Assembly (NCBI RefSeq): GCF_964340395.1
Contig: NC_135569.1
Location: 11,163,519 to 11,227,518 of the forward strand
Direction: 5' to 3'
Length of the DNA: 64,000 bases
Origin: Glandiceps talaboti
Taxonomy: Eukaryota; Hemichordata; Enteropneusta; Spengelidae
Made by a program: the position numbers and the translations under genes. Below, one piece after another: positions 1 through 11,307 of the stretch. Position 1 is the stretch's first letter, and each line of letters opens with the position of its first letter. The notes under the pieces were generated by a model. That model was not told where the DNA came from. It did no database searches and worked only from the letters and a program-made list of their open reading frames with translations.

Positions 1-71
1 ATACATACATACATACATACATACATACATACATACATACATACATACATACATACATACATACATACAAA

Positions 72-118
<47 letters not shown>
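1..118 (+). repeat. ATAC then CA microsatellite
   Basis: About 68 bases of ATAC followed by about 43 bases of CA. The window begins inside it. Confidence 0.97.
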
Positions 119-120
<2 letters not shown>

Positions 121-1038
121 ACATATTGAGGCCAATGGGATTTCCGTTATACTTAGGTATGGAGGTCAGGTCAAGGCAGGCCAAGGGAAGTCAGAAACGA
201 AACCTTCAAGTTCAGCTCTGTGTACTTATTTGTTGAAATCGATATAAGATACATTAAAAAAGACAATGTCTGTGTAAACAAACAACTCTACCATCTTTTG
301 TTATTCTCATCACCTTGACTCACCCAAAAGTTTGAACAAAAGAAACAATAAATGCCCCAAATATACAGTAATAGAATGCTTGCTAGGACATACGTGTTCT
401 AAAATTAGAAAACATAGTGTCAACAACATAATGTTGTGAAAGTGTACGGGTGCTTTAATACGACTGTGGATATTTACTAGTGCGATATTTTCTACGATGC
501 ATCTATTAATGCAAATGACAGGGAGTGTCAACCAGTTCATCTATACCTATTACAAATAAGGTAAACAATTTCTCCGAGATATTCTCAAACATAGTAAATA
601 AAGTACCATGGCACGATGGCATATATCACGTCATTATACTATTAAAATACCACCAAGTCTTGTGGTGCAAAGACAATGCCTGGAATGGGAACTGCTTATA
701 ATGGGATCAATATTCATTTCAAGACAGGACATATATAGATTCTTTTTTTTTCTGATTAATATTTTGGCATACATACATATATTTAGAACACACTTCTGTA
801 GGCTTTTCTTGGCAAAACAGACGTGCATTGCGATAAAAGTTTGACAATCCGACTTTTCCTTCAAGACTGAAGACTTGTCTCGAAATATATCTTTACTCTT
901 TACTACAGTAAATGTGGCTCACTATAACTCAGCATTGTTCAGTGCACAGACACCTCGATATGTTTGATGTGCCCCCACACATACAAACAGACACCCCCCA
1001 CACACACAAAGGAAAACACAAATACACAGACAGCTGGT

Positions 1039-1040
<2 letters not shown>
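119..1040. other. No feature seen
   Basis: AT-rich sequence. The small ORFs here have no recognisable family, start context or splice partners. Confidence 0.6.
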
Positions 1041-1080
<40 letters not shown>

Positions 1081-1140
1081 TTAGCCAAACAGACAGGCGG
1101 GCGAACAGGTAAGCGAGCGTGCGAGCGTGTGTGTGTGTGT

Positions 1141-1198
<58 letters not shown>

Positions 1199-1412
1199 CG
1201 TCCGTCCGTCCATTCATCCAACCATCAGTTCATCCATACACTCATCAATCCATCCACTCACCCACCCACCCGTCCGTCCATCCATCCGTCCATCCATCCA
1301 TCCATCCATCCATCCATCCATCCATCCATCCATCCACCAACCCATCCACCCACCCACCCACCCACCCACTCATCCATCCATCCACCCACCCACTCATCCA
1401 CCCATCCATCAT
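1041..1412 (+). repeat. AGAC, GT and TCCA microsatellites in a row
   Basis: AGAC at 1041-1080, GT at 1122-1197, then TCCA/CCCA to about 1412. These explain several spurious long ORFs on both strands. Confidence 0.97.
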
Positions 1413-1993
1413 AAACGCAAAGGGGGTACATATTTTTGGTTAGAATAATATGCACACAGTTGAACCATTTCCATCATTACCTTTGCACACAGGAAGTTTT
1501 ATTTGATTTATATGCGTTTTATAATTAGCAAAATTAGAGTCATTTTACAAGGACATGGATGTTAATAAATGATTGGAATTATAGATTAATAAACTCATAA
1601 TCACACTTAGTCAGCGACCATACCAATGAAGATTTTGATTTATATCAACTGACCCTGACGAAATACACTATGAAATTTTCACATTTTGTTTAATTTACTT
1701 TATATTCATTTATAAATTTTACACTTTATTTAATTTAATCCATATCCATTTATCTAAAATAAGTGTATGGTCAAAGTTTCAGTTTTTGTGAAAGTCTTGT
1801 TTATTTTCCTCAAAATTAAATCTAATTTCTGTAGAAAAGCGTGTTCAAAACCAAACGATAGTCAGAGCTTGGGCCATCTAAGGCATCTTCTTATAAAGGG
1901 ATATCTGCCATTAATATAATTGCTTTTGTAAAGTTTTCAATGCGCGAAAAATCAATACAAATTTCATTGTATATGACAATATGTACCAGACTG

Positions 1994-2163
<170 letters not shown>

Positions 2164-2670
2164 ATATATATGATATATTCATGTGCCATCCAGGAATCTC
2201 CGTTCCCACTACACATTTAAAATGGCACGTTTTAATTCTACTCAAAGGAAAAACTCGTTTTTACCTAGGACCTTCAATTGTATCAATACCTTGCAAAAAC
2301 ACTGACATATTTTCAAGTCTCAGTACTTTTAGAAAAGATGTCCTAAATGAAATAGTTGATGTGTGAATTTAACGCAATTTCGGTAATTTTTATCTTCTTT
2401 TAATTTATTTTATTTCTATTTTTACTAGTTTTGTAAATAGGTATGTATTTTAGTCTTTCCAGAGTGTCTGTAAATGGGGTAATCCTGTAGACATCTCAAA
2501 TAAATAAATATATATATGGCAATAAAACACATACTAGTATAATATTATTATCACAACAAGTTTAAACAATAAAATATCTAGATGATATGCTATAGATATC
2601 AGTTACCATGGTTACTAAATTATTTTTTAAATAATTTATCAATGTTCCATTGTATTTTTTTTCAATTTTA

Positions 2671-2770
2671 GATCCCTGAAGAAGGTCTCTTGTGTGAGAC
2701 CGAAGCGTCGGTGTGGTTTCTAATAATTATTTTTTCGGAAACTGGAGTTTACTCTCTTTCATATTCCCTA
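2671..2770 (+). repeat. Possible Penelope-like element remnant with hammerhead-like core
   Basis: CTGAAGA at 2676-2682 is followed by a six-base stem (GGTCTC 2684-2689 with GAGACC 2696-2701) and GAA at 2702-2704, then GCGTCGG. This resembles the CUGANGA-stem II-GAA core found in Penelope-like element ends. An extra A separates the core from the stem, so self-cleavage is doubtful. No reverse transcriptase is present. Confidence 0.4.
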
Positions 2771-4085
2771 AATGATTCGATGATCTATTTTATTGTTTTT
2801 GAAACTTCACATGCGTAAACCTACCAACGCTCCGTGGAGTGATTTTAGGCCTACCCACGTGACTTCAAGTTATAAATAAACGTTGACTTGCTATTAGAGA
2901 TGAATACTCGTCATGCAACACTTCTGGTGGTCTAAGGTTACATGTAAGTATTTTTAGATAAAACTACCGTCTCAAGTTTGTCGACAGTAAATGATACACT
3001 GTTATTTATATAACAGTCAATCTACTCGCTGTGAGTACATCGCATCAACTTAGGGGCTGGAGAAATCAATTTAATGGGGGGGGGGGCTGGAGGAATTTAA
3101 AAAAGTGTCGAAAGTCAAAAGTGAGAAAAAATTGCTGACTAAATAAAGAAAGTTAACGTTTTGCTTGTAATAGGCAAACAAATTGATTCCAAGCAACTAG
3201 TGAAATAAATGCTGTCATGGTGACAGGAAATGGCGATTTCGGGTCCAAATCCCCCCCCCCCGTCAATCAAATGGGTTACTCTAGGAAAAGATGAATAATA
3301 ATAACTCTATCCTTTAGGTAGTATACTTTTATTTTTATATATCAGACCAACACGATATGGAATTCATATACTAGTTCGCTCCTCACATTATCAACCCACG
3401 GTTACAAATTTCTATTCACCTCAAACTATAAAATAAACCAGTGTTTCCCCCTTTTTTTATATTCACATGGAAACTCAGTGACAGGGTTTCCTTGGAAACG
3501 TTTGCCATTATGTAGGCCTGTCACAGTTACGTAACCATGGTAATGACTATAACCTTTACTAGATTTGAAGATCTAAATTTCTGATCATAACATGAAGAGT
3601 TGGCTTCTTTAATAATAACGATTTCCTTTCGCTAATGATGCACAGATTCATGATGGCATTGTGACCACACCCGTTGTTTTGTGGTGTGTTGCTTGTACCG
3701 TTTATCGAGTAATTGTGTGCGAGCCCACTTCTATAGATTCTTCCACTTTTCATAAAAATAACTAAAACACAACAAACCACGGTTCTCTCTATATATGTGA
3801 CGGAACAACACACAACCACTGAGAACAAAATGGATGAAAACAATGCAATAACTACAGTTACCTTCAAGTTACACGAACTCGAAAATGAACTAGGCCTTTT
3901 CATCCCCAACCTCAGGCCACTATAGAAAATAATAATGGTCAGAGCCCAACATAGAGTTCATAAAAGTTTATTATAAAAGTTGAGCTCTGATTTATCCAAT
4001 TGCGGTGCCTCGACGTGAAAACTGGGCCATAGATATTTGGGAATATTTTTTCCTGAAACGTGGTTATATTAGTACCCTCCCCGAC
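2771..4085. other. No confident gene; one weak minus-strand ORF
   Basis: A short G run (about 3079) and a C run (about 3250) are present. The minus-strand ORF at 3909-3559 (116 aa) has a hydrophobic segment (VVIALFSSILFSVVVCC), but no partner exons or family match are evident. Confidence 0.4.
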
Positions 4086-4145
4086 ACATACATACATACA
4101 TACATACATACATGCATACATACATGCATACATACATACATACAT

Positions 4146-4180
<35 letters not shown>

Positions 4181-4193
4181 TACATACATACAT

Positions 4194-4230
<37 letters not shown>

Positions 4231-4287
4231 TACATACATACATACATACATACATACATACATACATACATACATACATACATACAT
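4086..4287 (+). repeat. ATAC/AC composite microsatellite
   Basis: Blocks of CATA alternate with two blocks of CACA. It has the same composite structure, inverted, as the arrays in chordin introns 2 and 3. Confidence 0.97.
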
Positions 4288-4748
4288 AACATAAACCGTG
4301 ATATGGATGTCCATGATGTCACGTCCATTTCTCAGTAACCTTCGCTATTGTCAAGCAACACCTTCCTAACGTCCGATTTATTCCTAGTCTGTCAGGTACT
4401 ACTTATTTCTAGCATACTAGTGTGTCCTCTTTTAGCTCTGTGACTAGACAATAAAAAATATGACCGACGTGTTTGAATACTCTCTTAAATATAAATATAC
4501 ATCCGATTCATTTTCTTCTCTGTGACCCTGGGTCTGTGGCAAATGGCTATAATTTACCAAAGCTTTTAGCGAAGAACCTATCCTAGGTCCCTAATAATTC
4601 CTGTTCTTTGATATAGTTTGATAATGTATACAATATATGAATATTTCGTTTGCCGGTGAACTTAATTCTTGTATTAGATATAGAATTATTTTAGCTTTCT
4701 CAGCTAATTATAAGCAATGACAGACCCCGGAGCAAACGCCCCGGCTGT

Positions 4749-4850
4749 CTAGCTGCTAGACCTCGGGCATTCTTCCAATACAATACGACAAGCGACCTTA
4801 AGTTATCGCGATATCGTATCGGAAGAAAGACCGAAAGTCTAGCAGCAAGA
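4749..4850. repeat. Short foldback repeat
   Basis: CTAGCTGCTAGACC and TTCTTCCAATAC on the left pair with GTATCGGAAGAA and GTCTAGCAGCAAG on the right, giving about 33-bp arms around a 36-bp middle. A related left arm recurs at 20527-20580 (CTGCTAGACCTCGG, TTCTTCC). Confidence 0.6.
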
Positions 4851-4859
4851 CTAACGCCC

Positions 4860-6712
4860 CGGGTGCAGGTCATAGACCGTTAATATCACACCGGGAGCGA
4901 TAATCCACAGCGGGAATAAAAGTTTGTGGTAGTGTTCTCGGTGGTTTTGTTCGTTTATAACAGGCCGAAAATGAACGAGGATTTACGAAATGACTGTACG
5001 TGTACAGAATGCGATGCGCGGCAGTTGGTGACGTCACAATATGTCCTCGCTGTGAAGGGCAACTATTGATATTTCCCATACCTGTGGTATTTTGACCGAA
5101 CACTGATTGCTATACATGTTCTAATTGCATTATTTGGCACTTCAAAGTTTAAAAACCTTAAGAAAAAAATGTGTCATGACCGAAATTTCAATTTCTCGGG
5201 ATATATTTCCTCCGCTCATCTTTACAATGAGCGGCCTTGACAGGTATTTTGTTAGTAGATGCATATATCAGCGAGTATAAGTTTGAAGGACAAAGTCATA
5301 AAGATCTTACGCTCGAAGGCTGTGCCGACTTTTGTATAACATCTACACCCAGTGTCAGACAACACACAAAGACTTCCACTGTAAACTAATTGGTGTCGGC
5401 GTTATCCAGTGAACAATAATGAAACGTAATAACGACGTGTTTGAGAGAAATTAAGGACATCGATTTTCCTTTTACCCACTAAAATGAAAGAATGGGCACG
5501 GCGTTCATACATTTATCTTCTTTCCACCCTCCTGAACTACTTACAGACGAGGCAGAGAGTCAGAATGTCTATGTGAGGAATTTTCTGGTCGTGAAAAAAA
5601 GAGAATTATTGTGTTTATTGACAGTAGTCTTAAAGGTCATGCAGAATAAATCGTGTGAATCCGAGTTTTCCTCTGACCCTGAACATCAAGTCATTTGAGA
5701 AAATCTCTCGAAAACGGCTTGAAAATATTAATATTCTACTAAACTACTACAAAAAAAGAGATGTCATGGCCCCTTATATAAAAAACAAAAACAAGTTAAA
5801 TCCTGTCATAACCTATATTTGAATTTTATGTAATTAGAAACATTCAATTTATTTTATATGGCCTACATATAGATTGGTTGGTTGATTGTTGTTGGGGATG
5901 AGGGTGTGGGGAGGGGGGGGGGGTATAATCACTGACTAACAAATGAATATTGACTGTACATTTGGTCCTCAACCCAAATTCAGGAATCTTGCCACAAACA
6001 AACAAACAAACAAACAAACAAACAAACAAACAGACACATACACACATGTACATACATATTTACTCAACATTCTAGTCAGTAAATCACTATTTAGCAATAC
6101 CAAAGTCCATTTTCAATTTCTGTATAACATAGCATACCAACCTACCTACACTAGGTATAGGTAATGGACAATGGACAATTACTTGTATTTACATTTATTT
6201 ATGCATATTTTGAGTAAAATTGTGGATGCATGTGTATGTCAATATTTTACAAAATATATGTAAATGCTGCTAGGAGTGGAATAAGATAAAAAACAACTTG
6301 TTGAGATAGAATACACTATGTCCAATGAAGTGATTGATAGCTGTCATTTTGGGATTAACGCTTCTCTGAACTTAACAAATCCTATTTCACCTTGGAATCA
6401 AAAAGAATGAATAAACAATTTCATTCATCCCCCATCATCTTGGTGGTTTTATTCTAGTGTGGAAGTGATTCTATCTACAGCTCACATAGATTTCCTACAT
6501 TTTTGGTAATTTTAAGCTTTATCTCATTCAAAGGTTAATCTTGAAATGTCAGCCTCCATCACTTTATTGATCTCAAGACAAGATTTTTTTATGTATGTGT
6601 AAGTTCACTTGGTTTGTTTAATTCTCGCAATCCAAAGCATATTGTGTTGGATGGTGCTGTAAAAGGTGTACGGTGTTAAAATGATGGCCATGTTTAACAT
6701 ACAGACCCATAT
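4860..6712. other. No gene seen
   Basis: Unique AT-rich sequence with one CRE palindrome (TGACGTCA, 5029-5036), an AAAC microsatellite and a G run near 5910. Confidence 0.55.
5998..6030 (+). repeat. AAAC microsatellite
   Basis: Eight AAAC units in the gene-poor left part of the window. Confidence 0.95.
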
Positions 6713-7091
6713 CAGGCCTAAAAAAACATTTGTTTGGTTCTGGTTACCCGACCCCACCTAGTTTTTCATGCCGACCCTAAACTTTTTTTTACGTATTCAA
6801 GAAAAAAATAATAAAACTGCGAAAATCGTAAAGTCTCACAAGAAATAGTGGATGCGGAAACTGAAATCAACTTAAAAAGACAATATAAAACTGTTCTTCC
6901 AATCTGTAATGGCTGTACATCTGATGAGAAGAAACCAATAACACAGAGACCATATGGAAAACAATGCAAAATATAACTGAGCTAGACACTCACATATGAA
7001 AAAAATTTTTTTTTTAAATAAAATAAAAAATCTACCTACCCCACCTATTCTAAAATTGAATGTAATTGGAACCACACAAATTTTTTTTTTG
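6713..7091 (-). mobile_element. MITE-like TIR element, copy A
   Basis: A non-coding AT-rich element of about 380 bp whose ends are inverted copies: CAGGCCTAAAAAAACATTTG at the left and a reverse-complement end with TTTGTGTGGTTCC at the right. The body matches copy B (29903-30268) in inverted orientation, including the block around GTACATCTGATG. It encodes nothing convincing, and the right end is slightly truncated against copy B. Confidence 0.7.
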
Positions 7092-7111
7092 CACCTTATA
7101 GACAATTAAAG

Positions 7112-7467
7112 AAGCCATATGGATGAGTGTTGTGTATTTATATTTAGTTATATTTGTATCTTCTAAATTAATTTTTGAATAATTTCTCATGGCTTCCTAC
7201 TTGAGAAATCAATGTAAAAACAACATAAGTCATTGTTTGTAACTCAATACATTACAAAAAAGCTAAAAAAAAAATATGTGTAAAAAACTGTTATTGTACA
7301 TACAATAACAAACATTTTACACATTTATTAATCTTTTCCAATTTATTGAGTTGCAAACAGGGACTTGGCATATGTTGTTTCACATTGATTTATGAGGTAG
7401 GAAGCCATGATAAATTTATTTATAAATTAAAAATCCAAAAATATCCAATCCTCATCCATATGGCCGA
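7112..7467. mobile_element. Foldback element, copy A
   Basis: The two halves are inverted copies: GCCATATGGATGAG at the left end, CTCATCCATATGGC at the right, with GGCTTCCTACTTGAGAAATC against GGTAGGAAGCC inside. The centre (7290-7309) is a near-perfect palindrome GTTATTGTAC/ATACAATAAC. It is non-coding and matches copy B at 30631-30973. Confidence 0.75.
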
Positions 7468-7785
7468 CATACAGTTATAGAAGATGGTAGCTAGACAGAT
7501 ACTTGTGTTTTCATTCACATATTTTTGAGTAAACATGTTTACATTTTTTTGATTGCTTTGCTAAACACTGTGCCTAGGTTCCTTGTGATCAAACATCTGA
7601 CAGGACAACCCTAGTTCAATAAACAATTAGATATTATTCCGCTAACGTTTTTCTTTGTTCAGTCAAGTAACCTAAGGGGCCTTGTCACTATGAGTTGCTA
7701 GACAAGTAGTGACAACCTTTTAATAGGTCATTAGTATTTTCCGGCCGAATGAAGAAAATTATTGAAGAATAATATAATTATATCT

Positions 7786-7957
7786 CCATTAATATAAAAA
7801 AAAATCAAGGAAAGTAATGGCAATTTTGACTCGTATTTCAAATACAGAACCAATGACGTAGACACACGTTGTCGTGACATTGATGCGCATTGTTGTGACG
7901 TAGAACGACCATTTATATTCCATATTCTTTTGTTGAAACTGACTTGTGCATTGTATC
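7786..7957 (-). repeat. Dispersed repeat with CTACGTCA motifs, copy A
   Basis: The reverse complement aligns with 30433-30600: shared AATATGGAAT, TTCTACGTCAC, GTGTCTACGTCA, TGGTTCTG, TACGAGTCAAAA and TTGCCATTACTTTCC. It is non-coding. Confidence 0.65.
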
Positions 7958-8993
7958 ATGTCTTATGTAGGCCTTTGAAGTTGTTGCAAACACACACTGA
8001 AGATATGAAACAACTTATAGACTGAGTGTTGTGTACACATGGCAGTCATTGACACACACAATGTGTTCCTAATTAACCAGTCAAGTTGTTACATTGGCCT
8101 TGGATAATGAAGATAAAAACCCCCTACATGGAAATACTCTAAAACCTGGCTTATAAACCAATACTTCAAGTTTTCTGGTACTCAATGGGGGTCTAATTAG
8201 TCTTCACAGTTGTTAATTCCTGGACTCCAATGAATAGAAGCCTATACACACAAAAGAATACAAATCACATTTATGCTAGGGGGTCCCATAACTCCCTAGC
8301 TTTGACACAAATATGTATCCTTTGTGTGGTCCTATCCACTGTTCTACATTCTTGCCAAAGCAGTTTGTAGGTTTTATCAGCCAGTATAATAAATGCATCT
8401 CACCACTTTTGTAAGCTTAACTACCACCACAAAAATTCTGTTGCATTAATAAATAAATTAAGACAAACTAAATATCTTGTTTTTGATTCAAATAGGTGAT
8501 TACATACTAAATATTCCTCTTTCTCTACTAAGGGGATATTTGTTTGTACATAAAAACAGCAAGTTGGAAAAAATAAGTTTAAGGCCAAAAAAAAGAAGAA
8601 AAATGAATTGTTTCTGGTCAGGAGAGGTTGTCTAAAATGGTGCGATGACACGTTTCGTTTTTTTTAATTCTCAACAAACCTGCCACTCAGTCTACTATTT
8701 ATGGCAGTTGGTGTTCTTTTCATTTAGTACTTTAGAGCAAGTGTGTGCATGTGGTCGTCACTGAAGTAGGGAGGGTTATTTTTGTGTTTCCCCTCGGAGC
8801 TTCAGACTGCATGGGCTGGACAAACAGGAACAAAACCAACAACGGGAGGTTATTTAAGTGATGCGTATGCTGACCAGAAACAATTCTTTTTTTTTCTCTC
8901 CTTTTTTTTGGGGGGGGGGCTAAGTTTGTGGTCGAGAGGGTGGAATAAAAACCACATCATACAGCTACAGAAATTCTGTTACGCCCATCAATC

Positions 8994-8999
8994 TTTATT
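8994..8999 (-). promoter_or_regulatory. Candidate SPSB poly(A) signal
   Basis: AATAAA on the minus strand, about 2.3 kb past the SPSB stop. It is the first full hexamer at the edge of the gene-poor region, but other hexamers inside the interval make the choice uncertain. Confidence 0.35.
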
Positions 9000-11307
9000 T
9001 AAATAATCTATAAGACATTAAGTATAACTAAACACTAAAAACACTATACTGTACACACACAATAGATTTGACATCGACTCTATAACATGAATTCTACAAA
9101 ATTAAATAGGAATCCTTCAAAAAATTGCATTTTTCCAAGATTACAGCCCGATAATTCAACAAGATTCATAATTGTCTGTACGATTGTTTAATTTCACAGA
9201 AACTACAAACACGTGATTGAGAATACATTTGTTTTTTGCAGACCGACAGATTATCAGATCATGATACAAGTATATGACGTATATAAAACAAAATATCTAT
9301 TCAAAATGGTTACAAACTAAAACATTTCTCATTCAGTTATCGGGCAATGATATCATTGATTCATATAGCTAAAAAAAGTCAGATTTATATAAATAAAGGA
9401 CTGGTTGCAACAACAACCATTCTGTAAAAAGAACAAGTCTGTATCCTCTTGTCGAGTATTATAAATATTGAACCAGAGAAAGTTGAAGACAAGGAATATG
9501 TGTACGCTATATCGACCTCACAGGTGATGCATGAAGGCATTCAAGATAAAATTTGAGTTGAACAGAAGAAAGTGGACAGAAAAATTATAATACAACACTT
9601 GTTCTGGTTTCATTCCAGCCTTCCTTGCCTGATAATATCATTTCAAAAGCTAACAGAATTTTAAAATTAGTATCTTTGTTTGAAAAATTAATTTCAGTTT
9701 TTGGTAAAATCTTTTTAAAATTTTCAATTATTCCTAGCTTGTTGGATTATTTGACTGAAAATGTCTATTTTTCTTCTATGAAGCAAGAATGAGTTTTGGC
9801 CCCTTTTACCTGCATGTGAGCTTTAATGGCTGGAAATGGCTTCGTTTAACCCAACTCAGCAAGCACCTATGTATTAAAATTCTCTGGTATCGTACATTTA
9901 AGCGTATCCTATTCAATTTTTTTGCTATCTACTGACTTGTAAAACGTACTATTGCTACAATAATTTAGATAAAAGATTCTTGTTTCTAAATAGTCTACTT
10001 CATAAGTTTGCATGTCGAAATGTTTCAACCCTGCAGATGCCATTAAAGGCTGAAAACGAGTTTATTTGTATAAATAAGAGTCGTTACCTCATCGTTACAA
10101 AGAAAAATTCAGGAATACAAAACATGGCTTGACTGTGAATTGGCATAAAAAATAACAGTCAAATAAAGTTGAATTAACAGATGAGTGGCAGCCAAATCTG
10201 TCAAAATTCACTTACAAAAAATTCAGGCAAACGAAAGGCTGAAAGACCATCTCACCTGTGTAAAATTGTTCAGCATACCAGTTGTCCATTATATACAAAA
10301 TACAGTATTGCACCAGTTCAAAGTAGACAAAAACGAACAAGCTAGCCACACTATGAAACAAGTAATTACACGCACACATTTACATATTAATTTGGGGACA
10401 CACTTCTTGTTTTCAGTCCAGTATGCAAATCAGATCAGTCGTCACGATCTAATTTGCAAAAATGACTGCCATAATTGTCACATATTATTTCATTCACTGT
10501 AACAGTACGTTCGTAATAAAATATATATTCAAAATCTTAAAATGTGTCAATTATCTGCTACCACAGTCTGGAAGGATTGGTGTTCCATGTGACTCAACAC
10601 AAGTCCAGCCAACTAAGCACCCCTGACTCAAGTGTGTGAGCATATTAAGAATCCATTTCTCCAAGGTGTATGGCTTGACTAACTCGTTAGGAAATGAGAG
10701 AGATATGATCCATGTGCCAAGCAAGTAGAGGCTTTGTTGAAGAAGAGAAATTCCAGTCTTGATTCGATAATAAATTACAGTATGTGACAATTTATATAGA
10801 ATAAACAATTGTCAATTGTGCATTTCTTGATATAGTCTTTGTTATGATATTACAATACTGTCTACATATGGCCATGCAATTGCTAACATCTGGCATACGC
10901 ATTGCCTTTGTGAGATCAGGGCACACATCTGTGGGTGAATTATATTATGTTCCCGACAATTCAATATAGATGTGCAGTATCGAAACCAGTTTGTGAAGAA
11001 GTCCCAACAGAAAACATAGCATAGTTGTAGAGAACCCAGATTTTGCCTGTGAAGACATTAACCCAGGTCAAAGGTCAGCCTTGTTTGTTGGAAGAGCATC
11101 CTCATCCTCTGGTTGGTTAATCAACTTGACGCGAAGATTTCTTGCACGTCGTTCATTACTTGATTGGTGAAGACGTCCTGAGTTTTGACGATGATCGTGT
11201 GTCTTAGTTCATCAATGTGGCTTCAAGAGAGTTCTACAGAGGGACCTCTCTGTTTTCAAATAATACATACTTTTTGTGCAGACTCACACACATACAGACA
11301 TATATTC
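8994..11307 (-). other. Predicted 3'UTR of the SPSB gene
   Basis: There is no coding signal between the SOCS-box stop and a minus-strand AATAAA hexamer (TTTATT on the plus strand at 8994-8999). The interval is AT-rich and has none of the tandem repeats that crowd the neighbouring regions, which fits a long transcribed 3'UTR. Other AT-rich hexamers lie within it, so a shorter transcript is possible. The end is an inference. Confidence 0.4.

Noticed and set aside
1119-1455. Long ORFs on both strands ([16 protein letters not shown] type)
   Set aside because: They are translations of GT and TCCA microsatellites.
6766-7105. Minus-strand ORFs of about 70 codons
   Set aside because: They lie inside the TIR element, and the matching element copy at 29903-30268 does not keep the frame.
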